In this document: in pieces, positions 21,956 through 30,162 of the stretch
How positions within the stretch are numbered: position 1 is the first letter of the stretch
How the letters are laid out: each line of letters starts with the position of its first letter
NCBI GenBank assembly: GCA_028284145.1
Contig: JANQSH010000081.1
Coordinates: forward strand, 1 to 52,710
Direction of reading: 5' to 3'
Source: Planctomycetaceae bacterium
GTDB lineage: Bacteria; Planctomycetota; Planctomycetia; Planctomycetales; Planctomycetaceae
Length of the DNA stretch: 52,710 nucleotides
Position numbers and translations under genes: made by a program
Notes under the pieces: generated by a model
What the model was told of the DNA's origin: nothing
Seen by the model: only the letters and a program-made list of their open reading frames with translations
The model's database searches: none

Positions 21956-22417
21956 TCCAGGTTCTCTTGACGGTTAATGTCGATGCAGCATTCTCAAATT
22001 CAGATGACAAACGACACGAGGAAGTTCGCAGGAACATCACTCACTGCCTATGGAATTGGGTAAACAGTTTGTTGGTTGAGGTAATTTAGCACAGTTTGCG
22101 AAGTCTGCCCAAGAGCGGTTTCCATTGCCATAGATCGTATGATATTCATGGGTTCGGTTGTCGGTAACGGCAAGCCGAGCTTGTCGGTGTGCCCGGTTTT
22201 CCCTATGTTATCCACCTGAACGGCCCGCATCTCATAACACGACATGAATTAACTGTTGGTTCAAGCTTCGCCACCAAAACAGGTTGACCCACAAGACAGG
22301 TTGACCCATTCCAATCAGATGATAACGCGATTGGCCGGAATTTCGGTTGCTCGGATGCAATTGATGTTCGGGTCGGTCATCGACCGTAGACTGCGGTTTA
22401 CACAAGGAGCAAAACGT
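21956..22417. other. Divergent promoter region of metH and ahcY
   Basis: About 460 bases separate two divergently transcribed genes of the activated methyl cycle, so promoters for both should lie here. I looked for cobalamin, SAM and SAH riboswitch motifs and could not match one. A short direct repeat, ACAGGTTGACCCA, occurs twice at about 22277-22305. AAGGAG at 22404-22409 is the ahcY ribosome-binding site. Confidence 0.55.
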
Positions 22418-23875
22418 ATGTCGACCACGACAATACTGGAGTACAAGGTTAAGGATCTCTCGCTGGCCGAATGGGGACGGAAGGAAATTGAGCTGGCCGA
22501 AAAGGAGATGCCCGGTCTGATCGCCTGCCGAGAAGAATATGGTGCGAGCAAACCGCTGGCCGGTCAGAAGATCATGGGTTCGCTGCACATGACAATTCAG
22601 ACTGCAGTGCTGATCGAGACGCTGGTTGAACTCGGCGCGGAAGTCCGCTGGTGTTCCTGCAACATTTTCAGCACTCAGGATCAGGCCGCCGCTGCGGTTG
22701 CCGTCGGCAAAAATGGCACTCCGGACGATCCACAGGGAATTCCTGTTTTCGCCTGGAAGGGCGAGACACTGGAAGAGTACTGGTGGTGCACTGAACGGGC
22801 TTTGGATTTCGGTGATGGTGAAGGCCCGACGCAGATCGTTGATGACGGCGGAGACGCAACACTGCTGATTCACAAGGGTGTCGAGTACGAAGATGTCGGC
22901 GCTGTTCCCCCGCCGGAATCAGCCGACAACGAAGAATTTCAGGAAGTCCTCAAGGTTCTCACGAAATGTCTGGAAAACGATCCGCAACGCTGGCATAAAG
23001 TGGCGGAGAATGTGAAGGGTGTAAGTGAGGAAACGACGACTGGTGTGATCCGTCTCCGCCAGATGGCCGAACAGGGTAAACTGCTCTTCCCGGCGATCAA
23101 CGTCAACGACAGCGTGACAAAAAGCAAATTCGACAACCTGTATGGCTGCCGACATTCGCTCATCGATGGCATCTTCCGCGCCAGTGACGTGATGGTCTCA
23201 GGCAAGGTCGCGGTTGTTTGTGGTTATGGAGATGTCGGCAAAGGTTGTGCTCAGTCACTCAAAGGCCAGGGTGCCCGGGTGATTGTCACGGAAATCGATC
23301 CGATCTGTGCGCTGCAGGCGTCGATGGAGGGATTTGAAGTCCTCACACTCGAAGATGTTCTCGATTACGCTGACATCTACATTACAACGACTGGAAATAA
23401 AGACATCATCACGGCTGATCACATGGCTCGCATGAAGGATGGTGCGATCGTCGGCAACATTGGCCATTTCGACAATGAAATTGAAATGGCTGGCCTGCAA
23501 AAGATGGCTGATGCCGGGGAAGTCGAACGGATCAACATCAAACCGCAGTATGACAAATGGGCTTTCCATGACGGCCACAGCGTTTTGATTCTTGCGGAAG
23601 GCCGGTTATTGAATCTCGGTTGTGCGACCGGGCATCCGAGCTTTGTGATGTCCAACAGTTTCACCAATCAGACGATCGCCCAGATCGAACTGGCTCAAAG
23701 CAGCGACAAGTACGGCAAGAACGTGTACGTGTTGCCCAAGCATCTGGATGAAAAAGTGGCTCGGTTGCACCTGGACAAGTTGGGTGTCAAACTGACAAAA
23801 CTGACTCCCGAGCAGTCGGAATACCTGGGTATTCCGGTTGATGGTCCGTATAAGCCCGAGGGATACCGGTATTAG
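22418..23875 (+). CDS. ahcY: Adenosylhomocysteinase
   Basis: This enzyme hydrolyses S-adenosylhomocysteine to adenosine and homocysteine, relieving product inhibition of methyltransferases. The 485-aa product shows [46 protein letters not shown], the NAD-binding Rossmann motif [27 protein letters not shown] near residue 270, [13 protein letters not shown], and the C-terminal [43 protein letters not shown] with the Lys-Tyr ending that completes the neighbouring subunit's NAD site. I chose the ATG at 22418 because AAGGAG lies 8 bases upstream; the open frame extends to 22256 without family similarity. The TAG stop is the first three bases of repeat copy 8. Confidence 0.98.
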   Translation: MSTTTILEYKVKDLSLAEWGRKEIELAEKEMPGLIACREEYGASKPLAGQKIMGSLHMTIQTAVLIETLVELGAEVRWCSCNIFSTQDQAAAAVAVGKNGTPDDPQGIPVFAWKGETLEEYWWCTERALDFGDGEGPTQIVDDGGDATLLIHKGVEYEDVGAVPPPESADNEEFQEVLKVLTKCLENDPQRWHKVAENVKGVSEETTTGVIRLRQMAEQGKLLFPAINVNDSVTKSKFDNLYGCRHSLIDGIFRASDVMVSGKVAVVCGYGDVGKGCAQSLKGQGARVIVTEIDPICALQASMEGFEVLTLEDVLDYADIYITTTGNKDIITADHMARMKDGAIVGNIGHFDNEIEMAGLQKMADAGEVERINIKPQYDKWAFHDGHSVLILAEGRLLNLGCATGHPSFVMSNSFTNQTIAQIELAQSSDKYGKNVYVLPKHLDEKVARLHLDKLGVKLTKLTPEQSEYLGIPVDGPYKPEGYRY

Positions 23876-23975
23876 AGCAGCTTACCCTTTCGTGTGACGC
23901 CTCTGGCTCATGGAGGCCTATGTTTACAGGGCGAACGACGTCCATCGCGCACAGAAGAGCGTAATACGCTCCAGG
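23873..23975 (-). repeat. Dispersed repeat family A, copy 8 (short form)
   Basis: It reads TAGAGCAGCTTACCCTTTCG, then GGCTCATGGAGGCCT, then AGAGCGTAATACGCTCCAGG. Its first three bases are the TAG stop of ahcY. Confidence 0.88.
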
Positions 23976-24010
23976 ATTTGCCGAGACAACACATTCCAAT
24001 GGAACGACGA

Positions 24011-24045
24011 ACACCCGCTGGAATTCCTGGCGGGTGTTTTTTGTG
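24011..24045 (+). terminator. Rho-independent terminator after ahcY
   Basis: The stem ACACCCGC (24011-24018) pairs with GCGGGTGT (24030-24037), with a loop that itself contains GGAATTCC, followed by TTTTTTGTGTTTT. It sits downstream of ahcY and repeat copy 8 and before the toxin-antitoxin-like pair. Confidence 0.85.
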
Positions 24046-24173
24046 TTTTCCCATGAGTAAACGTTACTTGAATTTGGCCACTATTGGTTCGATACTTACA
24101 GATGATATGCTTTGCTCATCTCTTTCGTAATTGTTCTTTTCAAACCACAATTCAATAACGCAGTTTGAAGATC

Positions 24174-25349
24174 ATGGCACGTTCTGTACCCTCTCATGCA
24201 TCTGCCACGATGTTGAAGTGGGCTAGAGTACGCGCTGGATTCGACGTCAATACAGTTGAACAACTTGAAAAGATTGAAACTGGTACGTTGGCAAATTGGG
24301 AGATGGGCGAGGGCACTCCTTCTCTTGCAAAGTTGCGATCATTGGCCACCCGATATGGTCGGCCTCTTATGGTTTTTTATTTGAAGGAACCTCCTAAAGA
24401 TTTCTCAATTGTCAAGGATTTTCGGCAGTTACCAAAAGACAAGAAGGGCGAGTTTTCTATCACTCTTCGAAAGGCGATACAAGTTGCTCAAGAACGACAG
24501 GCGTGGGCGTCTGGAGTTCTTCGCGACAATGGCATTCCGGAGTCGCCCTTGGTGGGGTCTATTTCCGTGAAGGACGATCCTGACGAAGTGGGGCAAAGCA
24601 TAGTGGAAATATTGGGGGCATCGTTTGAGCAACTGTCCTCAATCACAAACGCGCCCTCCGCTTTTCGATATTGGCGTCGGTTAGCAGAGTCGAATGGCAT
24701 ATTTGTATTTCAGGTCAGTCGTGTCGATGTAACCGAGATGAGAGGCTTTGCTTTGCCTGATCCGTATGCGCCAACATTGGTAATCAATTCGAAAGATTCG
24801 TACCAGGCAAGGATATTTACATTAATACACGAAATTGTTCATGTAATGTTGAACGAACCAGCCGTAACGGGGGCTGGCGAGTTGTCGTTCAAACCGGATA
24901 CACGTGTCGTGACGGAAAAGTTTTGCAATCGAGTTGCGGGGGCGACCTTGGTTCCCAGAACGGAATTGAGTAACAACGTACCCAAACAGTGGAAAAACGT
25001 CGAAGAGCAGGCGTTGTCCACATTGTCCCGACGTTTTTGGGTAAGTCGAGCAGTTGTTGCATTTCGAATGTTCGAGTGTGGTTTCGCAAATCGCGAGTGG
25101 CTTCATAACAAACTTTACGATCTAAAGCCTTCAAAGCGCGTTCCCAGTGAACCTGCGATGATTCCTCAACACACCTTGACAATTTCACGTACCGGAGAAT
25201 CGTTCGCAAGATTCGCAGTTTCCGCATTTCAATCAGGAGAATTGCACGGAGGTGAGCTTACTTCACTTCTAGGCATGTCATTACGACATTTGCCAAAGTT
25301 AGAATCATCGCTTTTCTCCGCTCAGGCAACTGGAAAGTCTGAGGGATGA
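24174..25349 (+). CDS. XRE-type HTH and ImmA/IrrE metallopeptidase protein
   Basis: The 391-aa product joins an N-terminal helix-turn-helix domain of XRE type (residues about 10-65: LKWARVRAGFDVNTVEQLEKI, then WEMGEGTPSLAKLRSLATRYGRPLMVFYL) to an ImmA/IrrE-type metallopeptidase domain. The zinc motif is HEIVHVML near residue 222, with a third ligand probably in the following acidic stretch. Such proteins often repress their own promoter and cleave or sequester partners. Its stop overlaps the start of the PIN gene (ATG at 25346), so the two are translationally coupled; this is a recurrent antitoxin/toxin-like pair. By eye the codons are more AT-rich than in the neighbours, which suggests transfer. 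I chose the ATG at 24174 over an upstream TTG. Confidence 0.88.
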   Translation: MARSVPSHASATMLKWARVRAGFDVNTVEQLEKIETGTLANWEMGEGTPSLAKLRSLATRYGRPLMVFYLKEPPKDFSIVKDFRQLPKDKKGEFSITLRKAIQVAQERQAWASGVLRDNGIPESPLVGSISVKDDPDEVGQSIVEILGASFEQLSSITNAPSAFRYWRRLAESNGIFVFQVSRVDVTEMRGFALPDPYAPTLVINSKDSYQARIFTLIHEIVHVMLNEPAVTGAGELSFKPDTRVVTEKFCNRVAGATLVPRTELSNNVPKQWKNVEEQALSTLSRRFWVSRAVVAFRMFECGFANREWLHNKLYDLKPSKRVPSEPAMIPQHTLTISRTGESFARFAVSAFQSGELHGGELTSLLGMSLRHLPKLESSLFSAQATGKSEG

Positions 25350-25831
25350 TGAGTGCCACACGCTGCTATCTATTCGACACAAGTGTTTTCATAAATTCTT
25401 GGCACAAATACTACCCTCCTTCAGTCTTTATCACGTATTGGCAATTCCTGGATCAGTTAATTGATGCGGAAGCTGTTGTGTCGTGCTGGGAAGTCTACAA
25501 GGAAATCGAACGCCAACGAGACAATCTGTTCGATTGGTGTAAGGATCGCAAAGCAATATTTGAAAAACCAAGCGAAGAAACAACGATTGAAATGGTATCA
25601 CTGATGAACAAGTATCCAAACTTCGCAGCAGTCGGTGGATCAAAAAATGCTGCCGATCCCTGGGTGATCGCTCACGCAAAACTCCGAGGTGCGATTGTCG
25701 TTACAGACGAGCACTTCGCCGAGAAGCAACGGCCTACAAAGCCACCGAAGATTCCAAACGTTTGCGATGAATTAGGTGTGCAACGTCGGACGATCGTAGA
25801 ATTCCTTTCTGAGAATGAGGCACATTTTTAG
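25346..25831 (+). CDS. DUF4411 PIN-domain protein, putative RNase toxin
   Basis: The 161-aa product has the PIN-fold acidic residues: YLFDTSVFINSW (Asp near residue 10), VVSCWEVYKEIERQ (Glu), NAADPWVIAHAK (Asp, near residue 108) and AIVVTDE (Asp). HKYYPPSVF early in the chain and the C-terminal PKIPNVCDELGV are features of DUF4411. PIN proteins of this kind are metal-dependent ribonucleases, usually toxins. GAGGG precedes the ATG at 25346; a second ATG follows at once at 25349. It is coupled to the XRE-ImmA/IrrE gene upstream, the expected antitoxin. The target RNA is not known. Confidence 0.88.
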   Translation: MMSATRCYLFDTSVFINSWHKYYPPSVFITYWQFLDQLIDAEAVVSCWEVYKEIERQRDNLFDWCKDRKAIFEKPSEETTIEMVSLMNKYPNFAAVGGSKNAADPWVIAHAKLRGAIVVTDEHFAEKQRPTKPPKIPNVCDELGVQRRTIVEFLSENEAHF

Positions 25832-25961
25832 GAATGACCTAATCTTGCTTATTTGGCTTCCTTGAAAACGCTGTTCCACTTTCTGTAAATGAGCGTGGTT
25901 TAACTGTTCAAGTCATGAACACACACCAGTAGCGTGCGAATTTGAGAACAGAACCCCGACA

Positions 25962-26822
25962 ATGCCCTTTACTCGCCCGACAGATCCCCCATCCCCCGAA
26001 TTCCTGCGAAAGTTAGCCGGGCATGAGTTCTACCACTGCATTGACCTCGGTAGTGGTGTGGAAACAGATGGCTGGAAACTGGCTCGCCCAGGTCAGCAGC
26101 TTGTCCTGTCACATTGGGACAACATTGATTTTAACGGCAAGCGTGTTCTCGATCTCGGTTGTCGCGACGGAATGTATTCTTTCAAAGCGGAAGAGCGCGG
26201 AGCGGCTGAGGTCATCGCGGTCGACAACTTCCTCTCTAACGGCATGCGGGAATTATTGATTCCGCATTTTCAATCCGACGTCCAGCTGTACGAAATAAAT
26301 CTGATGGATTTGACGCCGGATCATTTCGGCACGTTTGACGTCGTCAACTTTCCCGGTGTGCTGTACCACCTGCGTTACCCGTTTCAGGCACTCAAGATCA
26401 TTCGCGATCTGGTGAAACCGGGCGGCACGTTTTTGCTCGAAACGGCCACCCTGCGGATCCATGAGTCGACGCCACTGATGTACTGCCCCGCCCCGCATGA
26501 GAGTCCCTACGAAAAAACCAGCGTGACGTTTTTCAATCAACGAGGCATGATCGCCACACTCAATGCGTTTGGATTTGAGGTGATCAAAAGTAGCCGGTTG
26601 TTCGGATTGAACGCCTTCCGCCTGCCCCATACCAATCTCCGCTTTTGGCTGGGAGCGATTGTGAATTCGGCTCAGCGCGTCTGTCCACAATTGGTCCGAT
26701 TCCTGTTCCGGCGGTACTATCCGGACCGTGGCGTATTTGTCTGTCGTTTCAATCCCGATACGCTGGACCCGGAAATCGAAAAATACTGGAACGCAACGTA
26801 CAATCACATTACGTACGATTGA
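25962..26822 (+). CDS. SAM-dependent methyltransferase, CmoB-like (DUF1698)
   Basis: The 286-aa product has a class I Rossmann methyltransferase core: motif I VLDLGCRDGMYSFKAEERGAAEVIAVDNF near residues 65-93, a motif II-III region NLMDLTPDHFGTFDVVNFPGVLYHL, and LVKPGGTFLLETATL. The VLYHLRYPFQAL segment resembles CmoB, which makes cmo5U34 in tRNA, but the N-terminal helical domain of CmoB is missing, so a different substrate (lipid, glycan or small molecule) is likely. The C-terminal part has Arg-rich amphipathic stretches. It precedes psd and pssA on the same strand with about 130 bp between, so co-transcription is possible but not shown. Confidence 0.82.
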   Translation: MPFTRPTDPPSPEFLRKLAGHEFYHCIDLGSGVETDGWKLARPGQQLVLSHWDNIDFNGKRVLDLGCRDGMYSFKAEERGAAEVIAVDNFLSNGMRELLIPHFQSDVQLYEINLMDLTPDHFGTFDVVNFPGVLYHLRYPFQALKIIRDLVKPGGTFLLETATLRIHESTPLMYCPAPHESPYEKTSVTFFNQRGMIATLNAFGFEVIKSSRLFGLNAFRLPHTNLRFWLGAIVNSAQRVCPQLVRFLFRRYYPDRGVFVCRFNPDTLDPEIEKYWNATYNHITYD

Positions 26823-26955
26823 GCAATTCGCAGGCCGAAGTCCGGCCGATTAGACAATTCCAGCACCATCATTTACGATGTGCGATCGATGTTCCACTTC
26901 TTTTTTTCCCGCAGGACAGGTTCCCGCCTGCCTTCCCCACCTTGCAGTTAACCGC

Positions 26956-28017
26956 ATGTCCAAACCAGACTCCGAAACCGCCGACACTCCCATTACGACC
27001 GGCCCGGCAAACGTCGACGCGATCGGCAAGCGTTTACCGCTGATGGAAATGGACCCCGCGTTGACGACAATCCAGCCAGGTGGCGGTGTGATCGTTCACC
27101 TCGAAATGTTCTGGGGCAAAATCCGCCGGGCGTACCTGAAGATATTCCGACGTGGCTATATTAAAAAGATGGAGGCCTGTCGGCAGGGTGAGGAAAACCG
27201 CTGCCCGCACGAAGTCCTCGATCCCCGCGATCTCAAATTTCATCAAAATCAGGGTGGCTGGTATTGGAAGTCCGAAGACAATCCCTTCTCCTGGCGGGAT
27301 AAGATCCCCTTCGCGCGTACCGGTCTGGCGGAACTGTTCGTCTTCTCGCTCATCACTTCTGGACCCGCGATCGGTATCGCCATCGCTGCGACAACTCTCA
27401 AATGGACCGGACCTCTGGCGTGGATCGCCTGGCTGGTGGTCGCGACTTTTGGTGTTATCGGCAGTTTGATCGTCTGGTTCTTTCGCGATCCGCGGCGAAC
27501 AATTCCAGCCGGAGAAGGGGACGTCATCTGCCCGGCAGATGGCAAAGTCGTGTTGATCGAGGAAATCGAGTATGACGAATTTATCGGCGGGCCAGCCGTC
27601 CTCATCGGCATCTTCCTGTCGATTTTCAACGTGCACATCAATCGATCGCCGCACAACGCTCGCGTAATCGGGCTGAAATACAAGCCGGGGAAATACCTCA
27701 ATGCGTTGCGTCCGGAATCGGCGCGTGAGAACGAACAATTGGCCGTCTTTCTGGAAGGCAACGCCGTGCCACATCGTCGAATGATTGTCCGGCAAATCAC
27801 CGGAGCCATTGCCCGCCGAATTGTCTGCTGGCTCAAACCGGGCGACAGTCTGGAAGCGGGCGAGCAATTCGGCATGATTAAACTCGGCTCGCGAACCGAA
27901 TTGGTTCTGCCGCGGGATCAGCTTCTGGTGATCCACGCGCAAGTGGGTGACAAAGTAAAAGCTGGCTCCACGTTGTTGGCGGAATATCGCGACGAACCGC
28001 TCGATTCGGATGAATAA
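26956..28017 (+). CDS. psd: Phosphatidylserine decarboxylase
   Basis: Psd decarboxylates phosphatidylserine to phosphatidylethanolamine using a pyruvoyl group made by self-cleavage. The 353-aa product has an extra N-terminal region of about 120 residues, two or three hydrophobic helices (LFVFSLITSGPAIGIAIAATTLKW; WIAWLVVATFGVIGSLIVWFF) followed by RDPRRTIPAGEGDVICPADGKVVLIEE, and IFLSIFNVHINRSPHNARV. The self-cleavage Ser is in MIKLGSRTELVLP near the C-terminus (the GS pair), as in archaeal-type short Psd enzymes. The start at 26956 avoids an upstream Cys-rich stretch with no similarity. pssA lies 265 bp downstream, so the pair makes and decarboxylates phosphatidylserine. Confidence 0.92.
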   Translation: MSKPDSETADTPITTGPANVDAIGKRLPLMEMDPALTTIQPGGGVIVHLEMFWGKIRRAYLKIFRRGYIKKMEACRQGEENRCPHEVLDPRDLKFHQNQGGWYWKSEDNPFSWRDKIPFARTGLAELFVFSLITSGPAIGIAIAATTLKWTGPLAWIAWLVVATFGVIGSLIVWFFRDPRRTIPAGEGDVICPADGKVVLIEEIEYDEFIGGPAVLIGIFLSIFNVHINRSPHNARVIGLKYKPGKYLNALRPESARENEQLAVFLEGNAVPHRRMIVRQITGAIARRIVCWLKPGDSLEAGEQFGMIKLGSRTELVLPRDQLLVIHAQVGDKVKAGSTLLAEYRDEPLDSDE

Positions 28018-28110
28018 AACTCGTCGATTCAATGGATTTTCACCCGCTCCACCCGCGAAACGATTATAATTGAGTTCACCATGAAACTGAATTCAACGAA
28101 ATCAAGAACG

Positions 28111-28260
28111 ACAGAGGACACAGAGTTCGTATTGGCGATCGCGTTTCGCTTTGCCAGTTCAAGGTCTCGGTTCTGTGTACCACTGCCGGCGAACCCAGCA
28201 GTTGTCGATCGCGGAAACAAGCTGTTTTGCCTCTCAGTGATCTCCGTGTCTCTGTGATGA
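28111..28260. repeat. Imperfect inverted repeat in the psd-pssA gap
   Basis: ACAGAGGACACAGAG at 28111-28125 faces CTCCGTGTCTCTGTG at 28242-28256, its imperfect reverse complement. The intervening 115 bases have no gene. Motifs of this GACACAGAG type are frequent in planctomycete intergenic DNA as far as I recall; here there is only one pair, so the family assignment is weak. Confidence 0.4.
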
Positions 28261-28281
28261 AATTCATCCTGGCCCACCACC

Positions 28282-29124
28282 ATGCGTCCTCCGAAAATGT
28301 TTGCCGTTCTTCCCACGCTATTGACGCTGGGGAATGCCGCCTGCGGGTTTGGTGCAATCACATACGCCGCCAAAGTTGGTCCCGAGCCGATGGAACGAGA
28401 TTTTCTGTTCATTGCGGCCGGGCTGATTTTCCTGGGCATGGTGTTTGACATGCTCGATGGCAGTGCCGCCCGCTGGACGAACCAGACAACCGAGTTCGGC
28501 GGCCAGCTCGACAGTTTGTGCGACGCGATTACCTTCGGCGTGGCTCCGGCATTTCTGATGATTCAGTTCGTCCGGCACGACCATAATATCGTCGGCGCTT
28601 TGTCGACGCCGTTTGATTACCCGGCCCGATTGTTGTGGGTGATTGGCGTGTTGTTTGTCGTTTGCGTGTTGTTGCGTTTGGCACGGTTCAATGTCGAAAC
28701 GGACGAGGAAGATTCGCACGCAGAATTCAGCGGCCTCCCTTCACCAGCTGCAGCTGGCACGGTCGCCGCTTTTCCCATCGCCATGCATGGCCTGGCGGAT
28801 TTGTCTTTGGAACCGACAACACGGACGACTTTGATTGCCGAGTATGGCGTGCCGATTCTAATCGTCGCCCTGCCTCTGGTAACGCTGATTGTCGCCTGCC
28901 TGATGGTTTCGCGAATTCGGTATCCGCATGTGTTCAACCAGTTGTTTCAGGGGAAACGACCGAGGCAGCATCTCATCCAACTGGTCTTCACATTGGCGGT
29001 GGTGTTCATCGTGAGAGAACTCGCCGTCCCGCTGATCTTCTGCTACTTCGCGTTCGGCGCACCGCTGAAGTCGCTATGGACCGAAGTCGTACAGCGGAAG
29101 AAGGAAAATCCTGGCGAGGCGTGA
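28282..29124 (+). CDS. pssA: CDP-diacylglycerol-serine O-phosphatidyltransferase
   Basis: PssA makes phosphatidylserine from CDP-diacylglycerol and serine, the step before Psd. The 280-aa product is a multi-pass inner-membrane protein with the CDP-alcohol phosphatidyltransferase signature DMLDGSAARWTNQTTEFGGQLDSLCD near residues 55-80, containing DG-x2-AR-x8-G-x3-D-x3-D with all acidic residues present. It then has FGVAPAFLM, RLARFNVE and five further hydrophobic segments. The beginning (LPTLLTLGNAACGFGAI) is typical of PssA. The ATG at 28282 is used; the ATG at 28297 is also possible. Confidence 0.94.
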   Translation: MRPPKMFAVLPTLLTLGNAACGFGAITYAAKVGPEPMERDFLFIAAGLIFLGMVFDMLDGSAARWTNQTTEFGGQLDSLCDAITFGVAPAFLMIQFVRHDHNIVGALSTPFDYPARLLWVIGVLFVVCVLLRLARFNVETDEEDSHAEFSGLPSPAAAGTVAAFPIAMHGLADLSLEPTTRTTLIAEYGVPILIVALPLVTLIVACLMVSRIRYPHVFNQLFQGKRPRQHLIQLVFTLAVVFIVRELAVPLIFCYFAFGAPLKSLWTEVVQRKKENPGEA

Positions 29125-29303
29125 TGTTGTCGACTTGTTCGCCAAACATTCGATTAATCGAGACGAAGCTGTTGTTCAACAGTGCACACATCTCGGCTCG
29201 ACAAGGGTTTGGGGGTGAAGTATAGTCAAGAAATAGAATACGCCGATGGCGGCTGAGCAACCACGATCAGGAAATTGCGCACTCAGCGTCTGCGAGGTAA
29301 GCT

Positions 29304-29765
29304 ATGGACACAACGAAAATTGATCCGATTCGATTGGATTTCCAGTCGAAGCGTCAGGTTGTGGTATCTCCTGATGACGAAGACCGGTTCGTGACGACCG
29401 AGGGCGAAGCCGCAATCGCGTGCAAGCAGTGGTCAAACAGAGAAATGTTTAAAGAACAATTCAACGCCTTCCTGACAGAGATTCACGATTGGTGTGAAGT
29501 TCGGTCGGCAAAGGTTCGATCGTGCTTTGTATCGATTGGTGATTCGTCACTCAACATTCTCATTTGCACTCACGGCGTCGATTACGACTTTGAATTCGAT
29601 GATGCGATCGTCAATCTGGACGTTAGCTTATCTGAGAAATTTCCGCTTTGTATCGCTGAGCTATTGCAGATACCGAATCAAGCGGCGTTGACAAAGGAAT
29701 TGCCGAAAGAGGCATTATGGGTCTATGGCGACGGCGGAAGAACATCGCAGACAAGCAATACATAA
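29304..29765 (+). CDS. Hypothetical protein paired with a HEPN gene
   Basis: This 153-aa acidic protein is not recognised. It has no signal peptide or membrane segment. The pattern of SAKVRSCFVSIGDSSLNILICTHGVDYDFEFDDAIVNLDVSLS suggests alternating beta-strands in the second half, and the end is Pro/Lys then GDGGRTSQTSNT. GAGGT lies upstream of the ATG. The next gene starts 41 bp before this one ends, in another frame, so the two probably form a unit; its position before a HEPN gene would suit an antitoxin, but it has no nucleotidyltransferase (MNT) motif. That role is inference. Confidence 0.6.
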   Translation: MDTTKIDPIRLDFQSKRQVVVSPDDEDRFVTTEGEAAIACKQWSNREMFKEQFNAFLTEIHDWCEVRSAKVRSCFVSIGDSSLNILICTHGVDYDFEFDDAIVNLDVSLSEKFPLCIAELLQIPNQAALTKELPKEALWVYGDGGRTSQTSNT

Positions 29766-30083
29766 CGAGACCTTTCTGGCAACGATCGACGTAGAGTTGT
29801 ATCCCGACTGGGCGGCAACAGTGATTTTTTACGCTGCCGTCCACCGGGTTCAGACGCTGATTGAAACCTGTGGTGGAAATACGGGTTCTCACAATGCCCG
29901 CAACCAGACACTCCGCACTCATACGAAAAGGTATGGCGTTGGTATTCGCGGCTCTACCGTTTCTCTCGCCTCTCACGCTACTGGTGCTTGCGCACCAAAC
30001 CAGAACACATACCGGTCTTACGGAGACAGTATGACAAGGTCGTTGACTCGGTTGAGAAAGAGATTCACAATCAAACGCAATAA
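29725..30083 (+). pseudogene. HEPN-domain protein, broken by a one-base frameshift
   Basis: The frame from 29725 encodes MATAEEHRRQAIHNETFLATIDVELYPDWAATVIFYAAVHRVQTLIE, the start of a small HEPN-type helical domain, but after QTLRTH (about 29920) it turns into unrelated Ser/Arg-rich sequence. Shifting frame back by one base at 29922 gives YEKVWRWYSRLYRFSRLSRYWCLRTKPEH and a clean end, VEKEIHNQTQ with TAA at 30081-30083. The recovered part contains RTKPEH, which fits the RX4-6H catalytic motif of HEPN ribonucleases. One base therefore appears to be missing near 29920, and the annotated frame would lack the active site. A sequencing error is possible. The original would be about 119 aa. Confidence 0.85.
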
Positions 30084-30126
30084 CAGGCGCCTGTTGAGCA
30101 AATGTTTTTTCAAAGATTTTCCTTAT

Positions 30127-30147
30127 CCTGAAAATGCATCACTACCC
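30127..30147. repeat. 21-bp direct repeat, left copy
   Basis: The 21-base sequence beginning CCTGAAAATGCATCACTACC recurs perfectly at 31531-31551. A weaker T-rich similarity continues to the left of both copies. The two copies enclose exactly the unknown-protein/PIN gene pair, like target or attachment-site duplications. Confidence 0.9.
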
Positions 30148-30162
30148 GCGAGTTGTTGAAAT

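Noticed and set aside
21956..22250. Cobalamin riboswitch upstream of metH
   Set aside because: The B12-box type motif was not found on the metH strand.
22260..22417. SAH riboswitch upstream of ahcY
   Set aside because: The conserved core of the motif could not be matched; only a short direct repeat and a ribosome-binding site are clear.
27034..28032. Long open frame (332 aa) on the minus strand opposite psd
   Set aside because: It is the antisense shadow of a well-supported psd gene; its composition is Arg/His/Asp-rich without any domain.
29725..30159. HEPN frame as an intact 144-aa gene
   Set aside because: After residue 65 the sequence loses HEPN character while the other frame continues it with the catalytic motif, so the frameshift reading is better supported.
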